Positions 10,670-21,600 of a stretch of 64,000 bases of DNA are shown here, in pieces. The notes beneath the pieces were generated by a model, which was given only the letters and a program-made list of their open reading frames with translations, ran no database searches and was not told the origin of the DNA. Source of the stretch: Bolinopsis microptera (taxonomy: Eukaryota; Ctenophora; Tentaculata; Lobata; Bolinopsidae); assembly GCF_026151205.1 (NCBI RefSeq), contig NC_087077.1, positions 9,849,983 to 9,913,982 of the forward strand, written 5' to 3'. Each line of letters starts with the position of its first letter. Positions within the stretch are counted from its first letter, which is position 1. The translations under genes were made by a program, and so were the position numbers.

Positions 10670-11240
10670 AAAGATATTAAAACGATTAAAACAATCACAG
10701 TGCTGGCAAGCACGAGCGGTGTCTTTATTGGGGGTATACTATGTACCCCCTTTACTATTGTACCCCCTTTACTATTATACCCCCTTTACTATTATAACCC
10801 CTTTGGTACTCGTCGGAAGCCTCTTTCGTGCACGCGAAGCGTGCACTCCGGCCGGAGGCGGCGGCCGAAGGCCGCCGCCTCCGGCAGGAGTTTTTCAGGC
10901 ATTAAGACTCATCGGAAGTCGTTCAGCAGATTTATTTTTAGTTCAAAACATTCTAATTTGATGTCAAAGATGACAGGAATAAAAATAGTTATGTTGAGAT
11001 TTTTAAGAAATTTGCATAAAATACTCGCCAGCACTGTTATACGAAATTCGGTAAAAAACCCAAAATCGCCATATTCAGGTGCCTTAAAAACCATGTTAAA
11101 ATTGAGTTAGAGATCTGAAATTTTTCAGGGCGTCTAGACGTTGACCAAATCGACTGCAAAAAAAGTTTCAGGTTTCAGGAGCATCGGGAAGTGGGTTTTC
11201 TAGAACCCCTGTTTTACGATAGATTGTCGTGATACATATA
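10670..11240. repeat. CCCCCTTTACTATTATA tandem plus GC-rich palindrome
   Basis: Directly downstream of the VMO1 stop, an 18-bp unit (TACCCCCTTTACTATTAT) repeats about four times at 10739-10803. It is followed by two nested palindromes: GTGCACGCGAAGCGTGCAC, then a GC-only hairpin at 10849-10885 with arms GGAGGCGGCGGCC and GGCCGCCGCCTCC. The GC island is sharply unlike the surroundings and resembles a hairpin end of a mobile element, but no second terminus was identified. Confidence 0.6.
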
Positions 11241-12287
11241 TACATATATATATATATTCAGGGATAGACGCTTTGCCAGTCAATTGTAGCCTGTATTTAA
11301 TTGTCCATAGATTCAAAAGTATAAAAGATACAGCCATTTCCGACCACAGGTCTTGCAAATAATTGTTTATACTTTAGTTTACATTGTATAAAAAAATTAT
11401 ATGACGTCATAAACACCCCTTGATGACGTCATCAAGTTAACCGTTTTTAAAACTTGATTTTTGACAAAGTAATAACTTTTAAAATTAATTTTAAACCATT
11501 AAGGAGTAATTTTATTCAAAATCTGAGGAAATTTTCATCTTAGATAATTGTTCAAGCATTCTGAAAATCTACCAGAAAGTTTTTCTAGCTTGCTCCTTCA
11601 TAAAGATATTCGTCATTGAAGTTTGTGCTTTTTTGAAGAATTATTTTATAAAAACGTCAATTTTGCGATTTAGTATTCTCTGGTGTTGGGCCATGCCTTG
11701 GGTTGTGGAGCTCAGTTCTGCTTCCTATAGGTATAAATTGTGTCATAGGCTAGTTTTAAAGTTGAAAATCGAAAAGTTGCACACGTTGGGACACGCCCAA
11801 ATTGATAGAAAATCGCTAAAATCACTGAAAATTGCTGTTTTCGTCATTTTCTGTCAACTTTAGAGTGCCGTTGTGATTACAGTTCTTCTTAAAATACTTT
11901 GAAACTTTGCATGCTTATCAAGCTATATATAAAACAATTACATGCAAAAATTTACGGTGATTCAATATTGGATGCGCACGCAACGTCTGCTCAAAGTTTG
12001 CACGTGCGAAAGGTGAGAATTTTGCTCATTCGTGATTTCCAACAAATTCTGCTTTGCCACGACAGTTTAATGTCATTATATATGAATTTAATGCCAACTT
12101 GAATGAGTATTAAGTGGCATATTCAGTCAGTGATCGACCGATATGCTTCCCTAAACACAAGGAAATGTTTTCAAAGGTTAAATTCCGAAATCGTTGAAAT
12201 CACCTCTTTAATAATATTAATGAAGTTATGAGTTTACATTTCGGCTTTGTAAAGTACCCTTACATTATATTTATAATCAAAAAGAGA
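11241..12287. other. Non-genic stretch with two CRE palindromes
   Basis: AT-rich sequence with no recognised coding potential. Two exact TGACGTCA palindromes occur 22 bp apart (11402-11409, 11424-11431). A short ATATAC run lies near 11233-11260. Otherwise nothing was recognised. Confidence 0.5.
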
Positions 12288-12657
12288 TGATATTTGACCA
12301 AAACCCATAATTATGGGTAGAGTGGAGCGCTGTCAGTGTCTCTCTTTCCCAAACAAAAGGCAATGATATCAATTTGAATGACCGTTATCAAATACAAAAT
12401 GAAACCGAGAATGAAATCGGACGCTCGTTTTCCCCATTCATTTACAATTGAAATAGATTACATGTTATTATTTATCGAAACTTATTACAATTCGTAAGCC
12501 ATGAATGAGTGGGAAAACGAGCGTCCGATTTCATTCTCGGTTTCATTTTGTATTTGATAACGGTCATTCAAATTGATATCATTGCCTTTTGTTTGGGAAA
12601 GAGAGACACTGACAGCGCTCCACTCTACCCATAATTATGGGTTTTGGTCAAATATCA
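12288..12657. mobile_element. 370-bp foldback element
   Basis: Two nearly perfect inverted arms of about 156 bp (12288-12443 and 12502-12657) are separated by a 58-bp AT-rich spacer. The outer ends read TGATATTTGACCAAAACCCA and its complement. No clear target duplication was found. There is no coding capacity. It is a foldback or long-arm MITE able to form a long hairpin. Confidence 0.88.
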
Positions 12658-13289
12658 AATATGAAAAATGGCAGATTGGTTGTAACCAAAATGCACGGAT
12701 AGCAAATTTATTTAGTTGTTTTTTTCGCAAATAAACAAAAAATATAAAAATGAGAAAAAACGGGGGAAGAGGGTGAGCACTGAGCATATGATTGTGCACA
12801 TGTGAAAAGTATTTAAGTATTATTGATTCGAATTCTAATAGACATATGAATCTGTAGTATATAGGCGGCTGCTAATTTAAGCTTGATAGGTTATCGATTT
12901 TAATCAAGTTCATTAACAATTTACGTCGCATGAGATATTGTAAAAATTTAATCAGAGACTTGATAAACAATATTTAGTATTTTAGTAATACAGTACTTTA
13001 TTTTAGTACAGTAAAACTTTTTTATAGTTATACCCTGCTTTTCAATATCTTGACCCCTTTCCTTACATAATTTTTGTTAAATCAGTTACTTTGTGGTCAT
13101 TCAAGAAAGTTTTCACTTCAGTCATGCGAGTTGTGTGTTTAGGGGTTGTGAGACGAATCCGTGAAAATTACTTTTCACTCCTTTCACTCGTTTCAAAAGA
13201 CGTGAAACGCGTGACTAGTAGTTTTCACAGTTTCTTCTCACAGTCTGTTCAGCACTTTGTGACCCTATCCGCAAAAACTATTGTAACGT
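12658..13289. other. Non-genic AT-rich stretch
   Basis: No coding exon, tRNA or repeat structure recognised beyond A-rich runs near 12720-12760. Confidence 0.5.
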
Positions 13290-15430
13290 AAGCCAATGAA
13301 TGCGCAAGATTACGGCACGTGATTGTAGCGAGATGCGCTACTGTGCCGCGCCGAGCTGCGATGAATTGACATCGTCAATTAAGGCACTTGAATAAAACTA
13401 AGTCTAAGCCTTTTATTTAGAATGCGCAGCTGGAATATTCACATAGCCATGTGCTACGCGTACTGTGTGACGCATGGCGGTCGCGCGCTACTGCAAGCGA
13501 GAGGGCTTTGTATAACGTCATGACCCCCATGCCATTACATATTTTGTCGTCTCATTGTACCGTTTCAACGATACAGGGGGCCGCACACTCACGCGCGGCG
13601 GGTCATACAACGTATGACAAAAAGGGCTCTGGTTAGAGCAACAGCTAGACACTGCATGCTTTATAATTATTTTGTTATTTTGGACAAATTGCTGCCATTC
13701 AATCATTTTGTTTTGCTTTGATTCACGATGACACGATGTCAATCCTTCGCATCTCGCCGATTTGCATGCAGCATACGGGTTGATGCATTCCAACAAGACA
13801 CGCACCAAAGACAAGTAGTTTACTGAGTGATGCCATCGATTTCTTTAGACACATTGATGTCAATATAATTTAGCGTGACCAGTAACAGTCTGGAAACCAG
13901 AAGGAGACAACACATGCATAAATTACTAAAAAAGGAGTATCAGTTTACAGGATTGACTTCGAATAGATATTAAATAAAAAATTAATAACCCTCGTGCCAA
14001 CTTTAAAGACGGTTGCTTGCGAAAAAATGCGCGGCTCGGCCCAGGCCAGCTAGGAGTGCATCGCGCTGCAAGTTTTGTTGTAATAGTTTATGTCAATTGA
14101 ATTATTAAATCAAGGACATGACAATGGACATGGGTGGCTTTAATCTGTTATCGATCTTCACAGCTTCTATTTCTGATATAGAAAGTGCAAAGAATAAAAC
14201 TTGCATTCCTGTCATCTTAAATCTCACAATATGTGAATACTCCATTCGCGTTAATTGGGTCATATTATTTTAAAAACCATTTGTTCATTAGTGTGGGTGT
14301 ATCTCGTTGCTTTAACCAGAGCCTTCTCGCTTGCAGTAGCGCGCGACCGCCGTGAAACAAGCGCGTCACGCAGTATGCTTAGACACATGTGACATGGTTC
14401 ATGGTTGTAGGTTTACAACCTACCAGGACGCGCGCCGAGTTGGACTCGTCGACGGTCCAATATATGAAACAGATATTTTACGAGTATCACCCGTTAAACA
14501 CATGGCTATGTGAATGCATCTCGCATGACACATTTAAAATTATTCACCACCAATTTCATATATAGATGTGTCCCTTGAACCCAAAGCTGAGCGCTTGATT
14601 CGTAATATAATACTGATTTGAGCAATACAACTAGACTCTTAACGGGTGATACTCGTAAAATATCTGTTCCGTATACCGTCGACGAGTCCAACTCGGCGCG
14701 CATCCTGGTAGGTTGTAAACTTACAATACAACTCTCGCCTATCTGGCAATAGACTAATATGCGCGGCTTTTATTGCGCGCGTCTTGGGTAAGTGTCTTGG
14801 ATAAGCTTGTAATTGTATCCGCTCCTACATCCTATGCATGTCCTACTAAATCGCTCGCCCAAATTTTAAGAAAATTCTTGTGAAAAGGCCCTTTGGGCAT
14901 GAAAGTGATCTGAAACGGTGTATTTTTGGACGCTGATTCCAAATTACCCCCCATGACGTAGGGTTAAAATGCTTCCCTGGAGAGTTGTGGGAAAAAACCG
15001 TTTTGATCACGTGACAGGCTAGTAAAATACTAATTCGATTGTTTAGGGCATATTGGTATCGTAGCTAAACTCACCATAGTGAAACGACCGTTGGGGTCAC
15101 AACGTGATACAATGCATGCGTGCATGCATTTCAACATTTATGTACATGTAATCACAAAATCGTTTCACATTTAGTGTTGTACAAAATAACAACGGTTTTT
15201 GATTAAATTGTAATAATAATACTCGAAGTGAATGCTAAAAATAAAATCCATTTCTACTTTCATAAAAAAATTATGAAATAAATAAAACAACATGTCAAAA
15301 TAACGATAAATTATTTTATGATTTATAAATGTATTTGATTTACAATGTCAATCCTTCGCATCTCGCCGATCTGGTTTCGAGAAGATGTGCGGCGCGGCCC
15401 AGGAGTGCATCGCGCTACCGGCTACAATAA
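13290..15430. repeat. Mosaic of shuffled GC-rich submotifs, cluster 1
   Basis: Short GC-rich blocks recur in both orientations, separated by AT-rich DNA. They include GATGTCAATCCTTCGCATCT (13735, 15344), AGTGCATCGCGCT (about 14055, 15404), CGCGCGCTACTGCAAGCGAG (13486, and reversed near 14325), GGGCTCTGGTTAGAGCAA (13624, and reversed near 14313) and a CGTTTCA...GATACAGGGGGCCGC block (13560). The same blocks recur in a different order at 50.9-53.9 kb. No coding potential. It is an unclassified dispersed repeat family. Confidence 0.7.
14405..14727. mobile_element. Inverted-repeat element, about 90-bp arms
   Basis: Left arm 14405-14497 and right arm 14639-14727 are imperfect inverse copies. They include TTTACAACCTACCAGGACGC at the outer part and GAGTATCACCCGTTAA at the inner part. 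The 141-bp interior is AT-rich and non-coding. It lies within the mosaic cluster and shares the ACGCGCGCCGAGTTGGACTC block with 53145-53170. Confidence 0.78.
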
Positions 15431-15823
15431 ATGTATTCAAATACTGTTAAACTCGATGTTTAATTAATAAAAATGTTAGCATCAGTGCGCGGCGCAATTT
15501 TTTTTGATTTCGTACAGAATTATGAAAATCGAGCGCTATATGAACATACGTTATATTCCCCAAAATATAACATTCCTGAAATTTGTATATTGTTTTCTTG
15601 ATAGACACAAAGTTTTCACGTCCCTTTACGTCCTGTACGGCTTTGCATACAATCTTTCAAGAAGGGTTTGTCAATGTTTGTCAAACCATGTCCAACATCA
15701 ACAGTCACATCTAGGGGTCGTACCCCCTCCCCCTCTGTAATCTGTTACGGACACGTTCATTTGAGTTAGAGGATATTGGTAAATATTAGTGGCCCAATTA
15801 AAAGGCATGGTGTAGTTGTATTG
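15431..15823. other. Non-genic stretch
   Basis: No coding exon recognised. A short CCCCCTCCCCCTC tract lies at about 15723. Confidence 0.45.
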
Positions 15824-15838
15824 ACTTTGTCACACTAT

Positions 15839-17113
15839 GAAATTACATGAACCCCTGATAACATAACATAACATAACATTATAAATAATGCCTCTCTGGG
15901 CATCTCAAAAAGAAATTCATAGAAAATGAACACTTTACGTTTGAAACCATATAATTGCAAACTTTTTAACAAATTCAACTAAATACCTTTGATATTAACC
16001 TTCTTCCTCTTGGCTACCAATAGATTCTCTTTCATATAACTTACATAACTAATCCTATTAGACACAGACACATCTATCCTATCAAAGATGTCATATGAAA
16101 GTTCCCAGTGATGACCAAGCTTATTAGCTCGATATCCATGAAGCCGAAAGGCATCTAATCCCCTCTTGAAACCAGTAACCGACTCACTAGCTTTCACAAG
16201 TGGTGGTAGACTGTTCCAACAGCGCAAGACCCTTTGGGCAAAGAAATCAGTGTCATTTGTGGTGAATCTATGAGTCTTTGATCTAGCAGCAACGGTCCTA
16301 CCAGAACGACCAAATAAATCGGAACCATAACCCACAAAGCCTTCCTGGATCTTGAACATCTTAATGAGATCTCCACGAACCCTGCGTTCAAGCAGGGTTG
16401 TGAGGTTCAGCTTATCCAGTCTCTCTCTTTTTTTGTTAAAAATTTTTAAAAGTAATGTCAAACAGTATTATATATACAATAAATTAAATCAAGTGATGCA
16501 ATTGGCAGAGCACAATCGTAAATCCTGAGCAATAGATATCATCTATCCCTCGTAGCTCTTCTCCTCAGGTATCAGGTTGAAGGAGACATTGGATATAGGG
16601 GCAGTCCATGCCTTCTTTGCCTTTCCACATACACCTCTAACTGCTACTAGCACACTCCTCATTATATCCATGCTCAGGCGTGTCCTGATGTTACACATCA
16701 CCTGGCTGTAGTCCTCCTTTGTCTTGGTGGCTATCAACACAGCAAGTCTCCTTATGAAACGCTTGGCCTCCGGTGCCATTCCTCCTATAGTGGTAATTAC
16801 AAGGGGGACGAATGACCCTTTCTCCAATTGTAGCACTCGGTTCATGTACTGGTTCTTTTTCTTATTCTCGTGCAGTCTCTCTCTGTAAGTCATGAGTCCC
16901 AATCCATCAATCATACGGGTGAACGATCTTTGAACACCTTCCAATTCAAGAATCAGTGACCAGTTTCCATGCCTAGCCACTGGAGCCCATGCCTGTGAAA
17001 AATACTTTACTAAAGACTTATACAAGCCCAGCATAACGCTTGTTTCCCTCGATATAATATTTCTTGTAAGTAAGATGCAATCTCGCCTAAACACGGCCGA
17101 CACAGAAATGGTT
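15839..17113 (-). pseudogene. 5'-truncated CR1/L2-like LINE fragment
   Basis: On the minus strand, 17103 to about 16885 encodes a typical end of a CR1-type reverse transcriptase region (LGLYKSLVKYFSQAWAP, then EGVQRSFTRMIDGLGLMTYRERL). After an insertion, 16416 to 15979 continues in the same frame with the family's C-terminal region (RRVRGDLIKMFKIQEGF, FFAQRVLRCWNSLPPLVK, FKRGLDAF). A 3' run of TTATG repeats lies at 15863-15885. Fifteen bases ACTTTGTCACACTAT occur on both sides (15824-15838, 17114-17128) and may be the target duplication, but the motif also belongs to a local diverged repeat. The upstream reverse transcriptase core is missing, so the copy is dead. Confidence 0.8.
16429..16884 (-). 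mobile_element. Second retroposon nested in the LINE, 12-bp TSD
   Basis: A 444-bp insert (16429-16872) plus one copy of a 12-bp duplication splits the CR1-like frame at RERL. CAGTCTCTCTCT occurs at 16417-16428 and 16873-16884. On the minus strand the insert ends in an A-rich tail (AACAAAAAA) next to the duplication. Its 5' part encodes a C-terminal retroelement segment with EKGSFVPLVITTIGGMAPEA and a following RTRLSMDIMRSVLVAVRG, ending at stop codon 16543. Truncated 5' end, A-rich 3' end and target duplication are the signature of target-primed reverse transcription. Confidence 0.85.
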
Positions 17114-17574
17114 ACTTTGTCACACTATAAACATGTGACAGTGAATATGGACCCCTTGCTGCCGTTTTTTACCAAATTTTCGAGTGTCCAGACGACAAGA
17201 TGGTATAAATGATAATTACCTTCATATTCGGTGATTTTTCTCGTTAAATGGTGCGCCCAGGTTTATTCCGTCACACATTTTAGAAAATATATGAGGAATG
17301 TTTAGGGCACCGTGAGAAAGAATGCTGAGTAGTGTAGGATTACTTGATGACCTGGAAGTACTGGGAATCGTTATAAGAGCACATAGTCGCGAGCAAATAA
17401 CACACAGAAGGCACAAATAAGTTTACTTTGTCACATACTCTTGATGATATCTGAACATATTGTGTGAATACCAGCTTGAACACCCTATATTACGGACTGG
17501 ATCAATCAACACTATTACAACCAATAGGTTAATTTTTCGTTCACATTGACATTTCTCATTATGGTTGGAATTGA

Positions 17575-17647
17575 TTAAGGGGGCTGGGGGGGGGGGGGGG
17601 CTTTATGAAATTTCAGAAAGACCCGTCCCCCCCCCCTGCCCCCTTAA
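17575..17647. mobile_element. 73-bp G/C-tract palindrome bounded by TTAA
   Basis: Begins TTAAGGGGGCTGGGG and ends CCCCTGCCCCCTTAA. The two ends are inverse copies with one mismatch, enclosing an AT-rich core. TTAA at both edges is the target of piggyBac-type elements. The G-tracts could form quadruplexes. Confidence 0.55.
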
Positions 17648-17984
17648 TACAAGAAATATAGCAGCCCTAGCCCATACCAGTTTTCCACATAAAATGTATA
17701 TTGTTGGGGCACAATATGTTAATTCTGTCACATTATTAGTGACTTAGTAAAATTTCACTTAACATGGTTAAACTTGAGCTCTGATGTGCTGATCAATAAT
17801 CTACCAATTATTTCCGAAAGAATATTCAATTCTAATTGAGATATAGTTCTTCAAAATAGGGACAAGAAATGTTGACTTCATCACACAATTCTTGTGACAA
17901 TGTTAACATCAACTGCCTTATCTTGAATCAACTGTATCGTCCATACTCCATGAAGTGAAAACTCCATGAATTTTTCACACAAAA
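17648..17984. other. Non-genic stretch with diverged TTTGTCACAC motif
   Basis: Variants of a (G)TTNACTTNGTCACA motif occur near 15823, 17112, 17421, 17714 and 17872, partly spaced about 300 bp apart. This suggests an old tandem repeat into which the LINE inserted. No gene seen. Confidence 0.4.
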
Positions 17985-18340
17985 TTTTTTCCCTAATTGC
18001 TGGTTCCTAGCAAGTTCTCAACTTTCTGGAGATGAATGATACTTAATATCGATATGCCTGACATTCATCTTAGTAGTCCAAGTGAGAAGTGGCAGAATCA
18101 GCGAAAAACGTTGAAATGAAGATTCAAACATTATTTTAGGCAAGATTTTGTTAAGAAACTGGTTTTTTCCCTAATTGCTCTTTCCTAGCAAGTTCTCAAC
18201 TTTCTGGAGATGAATGATACTTAATATCGATATGCCTGACATTCATCTTAGTAGTCCAAGTGAGAAGTGGCAGAGTCAGCGAAAAACGTTGAAATGAAGA
18301 TTCAAACATTATTTTAGGCAAGATTTTGTTAAGAAACTGG
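17985..18340. repeat. 178-bp tandem duplication
   Basis: Two consecutive copies with period 178 (17985-18162, 18163-18340) that are nearly identical; one visible change is GGTTCC to TCTTTCC early in the unit. Non-coding, upstream of the SCP2 gene. Confidence 0.9.
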
Positions 18341-18641
18341 TTTCTGGATTCTCGACTTTCTAGCGGAGGGCCGCCAGTCGATTAAAAAAACCTTAATCAT
18401 TTGGCCTCCTCAAAGTTTTGTCAAAACTACTGAAAAAACCAGTCCCATAAGTCATAACCCTTACTGTTTTCTTGATTAAGTCCCACTTTTTGGGATTATT
18501 AATATAGATGTACCACTTAACTTTGAATTGATTTTCCTACAGTTATTGCATTTTCTTAATACTTATAGAATAATGTTGAATATCCGTAATTCAAAAGAAC
18601 TTTTGCAGTCATATTGAATATTTATTTTATCAGGACCAAGT

Positions 18642-21600
18642 ATGTACAATCTTATCGCAAGAAGAATAATGGCACAACGGCTCTGTGCATACCAGTTTGC
18701 CAGAATGCTTTCTGCTTCAGTGAGTTTCATATTCTGTTCACAGTTTTTAAAGTACACTATTTTTACTATTCAATTTGTTTGGGCTCAAATATAACATTAG
18801 AACTGTTTCAAAACGTTTTATATTGTAACATTATCATTTTGATCCTCAAATGTTTAATTCAAATCATATTAATTTGATCGATCTAAAACTTGTATCAAAC
18901 GTCGCGTGGTATGTACAATATGATGCAGCAATAATTAAAATCAAATGTCCAGCAATTCCTATTGAACTCTGTATTCCTATCGAAAAATGTAACTTGTGGC
19001 CTTTGTCTTTTGTAAGTTATAAGTATTGGTGTCCGGTTACATCCTTAAGAGGTAATTATACTCGGAATCTTGCTTTGGCCCTGAGGGGCTCTCATCATTC
19101 TTCAATTGAGAAACAGCTATACTATATCATAAGCAGTGTTGTTAGTACATTCCCTTTCAGGACAACATACCTCAGCTGATGGAGAAGTTTAAGCCTCTGA
19201 TAACAGACAGATTGGTGCATGAGACAGGGGTATCTGCTGTCCTGAAACTCACCGACTCTGCTTGGACCCTTGACCTTAGGGACGAAGGTTCGTTTTTTTA
19301 GTATATATAATATATATATACTATACATATATGTATATATATATATATGTATGTCTGTATGTCTGTACGACCGCCCACGTGCAAATTTGATGAGAAATAG
19401 GAAGTTAGGTAAAAACCAAAAGGTTGCATAGCAAAGATGTTGTAATGCGTACGTGCAAAGATGGTTGGAACGGCATTTTGATCGGTTTTGTGGTAATTAC
19501 ATTTTGTTTAAAGTGTTTTACATTTAAATCGGCTGTATCATCGGTTAGGGTGGATATTTTTGTATGCGATTAAAACTTTATTTCAAAGAACATTACTAGC
19601 TTCCTCCCTGTTACCAAGGGCTTTCTAGTATATATATAAGTTGAGTCCCCCCGCCCCCTCCCAGGCCATGTCCACTTTGAGGGTTAAATTATCTGAAATG
19701 TTGTCTGGCGAATATCGAAAAATATAACCCAATAAGTCTAAATGAAGTAACTGAAGTTCAAAAAAGGCTTTACCCAGACCTTGATATCTTATTTCTTAAT
19801 GTTCTAAAAAGTTTGTGAGAATGTGGAAGAGTTTGGAAAGGACAAAAGTTGTGATCACCATGGCTACTAGCTTTAGAGCTAACTTTAGTCCCTGTAGGTT
19901 TAAACATAACAAAATGTGTGATGTTTGTGAGTGATCTGCAAGTTCGTAATTAATTTTAAATGATGTTTCCCAAGCAACACGAGTCATCTTAAGTCTTCTT
20001 GCCATTTCTCGTACATTTTGAAATCTACGCTTGCGCAACAGTTCACCTACGCTAACACCCACGACCAGTTCCTTAGCAACTGAGGCAAGGAGTGAGATAA
20101 GAATGTTCCATGTGAGCATGATGCCGTGCACATGACCTACAAAACAGTCCAGACATAAGGGTAGGCTTCCTGCAAGCCGAGGTGCAACATTAACACTGAT
20201 CACTGCACAATGTGCATTGTGCAGTAAGCAGTGCACATTGCACAATGCTTGGTTGTAATCGCCCAGCTTAGATACAACCATAATCTTTGACGATAGATGC
20301 AATGGCTGTTTGTGCCTGCTTTTCTATGTTTTGATGTATGGACTCATTCATTCTTGCTACTAATCTTCTACCGGGCCGTACCTAGCATCTCCCTCCTCCA
20401 ATATTGTCGGCATTCTCCCATCTGACTCCACAATCTTTACGGACTGCTGCTTCTCCAGTTGTGTTTTCCTCGATAGCCTTCCCGGACTCTTTAGTCTCTT
20501 GTTTGATTGTCTGCTAATTGCTAAACACTGCAGCCTATCACAATGATTGCCTCCTTCGGGCTTTACTTTGCCGTTCTGGCTTCTCAGCCAGCCGGCTCTT
20601 CTCAAAATCTCCGGCCCTTCCACACCAACTTATCACATACCCAGGCCCTCCACCACGACTGGGCAATGGGCATTCTAGCCTAAATATATTATCATCTTTA
20701 TTATAGAGCTCTATAATACAGATGATAACCGTGTATCTATACTTCTGAGTTCTGACATGCAAAATAAGATATGATAATAAAAGAGATGGTCGTAACTTCG
20801 TAGTGTACTAATAAAGCGTGTAATGCATGAGAATTGAGAGTGTTTGGAAGTGTACAGTCACACTTACTTAGCAGTTAGCAACACGCAACTGTGCCACAAA
20901 TAACGGGCCATGTTTTGGTCTGTTGACTGCGTGTTCAGTGTAAGTTAAAGTTCTAGTATAGGTTGAAATGGTATATTTGTCCATGATTTCAAGATTCAAC
21001 TACATTGGTAGAATATTGAGGTTGCCACTTCTCCATTTCGTGTAGAAGAGTAGCTTGGGGGACAGCTTTTACTTTGAATACAAAATCTCCAAGTTCAACT
21101 TTGTCGACTGACTTCATAAATATCTGGTAATTTGTTCGAAACCTTTATGTTTTATCACCCCCTATTTCTCCTGATACCTTCAGCAATGTCTCCATCTTGC
21201 TCTGGTCATTGTTTTCCCCATGGGAAGTAGCACTGTCAATTGTCATACCACAGTTACACTAACAAAAGCTGGTGTTACACTACAAGTTACACCAAGGTCC
21301 TTATTCTTGTAGCAATTATACCACAACTGATTGATGACGTGGTCAATGTAACGAAGTCTATTTCTTCTTCCTACTTTTGTAACTGTCACTTCAGATGTGT
21401 ATTATGGTAGAAAGAGAGAGTAATGTTTATTGTTGTGATAGAAAGTGCTGGCAGCATAGCACTGGTCTCACTAATATGGCCTGGTCTCACTAATTTGGCC
21501 TAATTTGGCCTACCGGCGCTGACTCCACCGCAACAATAGGATAAAGGATTTGCAGGGCGATTTGATGTTAGAGTTGGATTAATGTTAGAGTTAAGAGTTG

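Noticed and set aside
15824-17128. 15-bp target duplication around the CR1-like fragment taken as proven
   Set aside because: The motif belongs to a local diverged repeat with other copies at 17421-17872, so the match could pre-date the insertion. Reported only as candidate.
19796-20623. Two minus-strand frames in SCP2 intron 2
   Set aside because: 168 and 87 codons with no recognised domain. The first overlaps a tandem hairpin sequence. They may be decayed mobile DNA, but I cannot support a gene.
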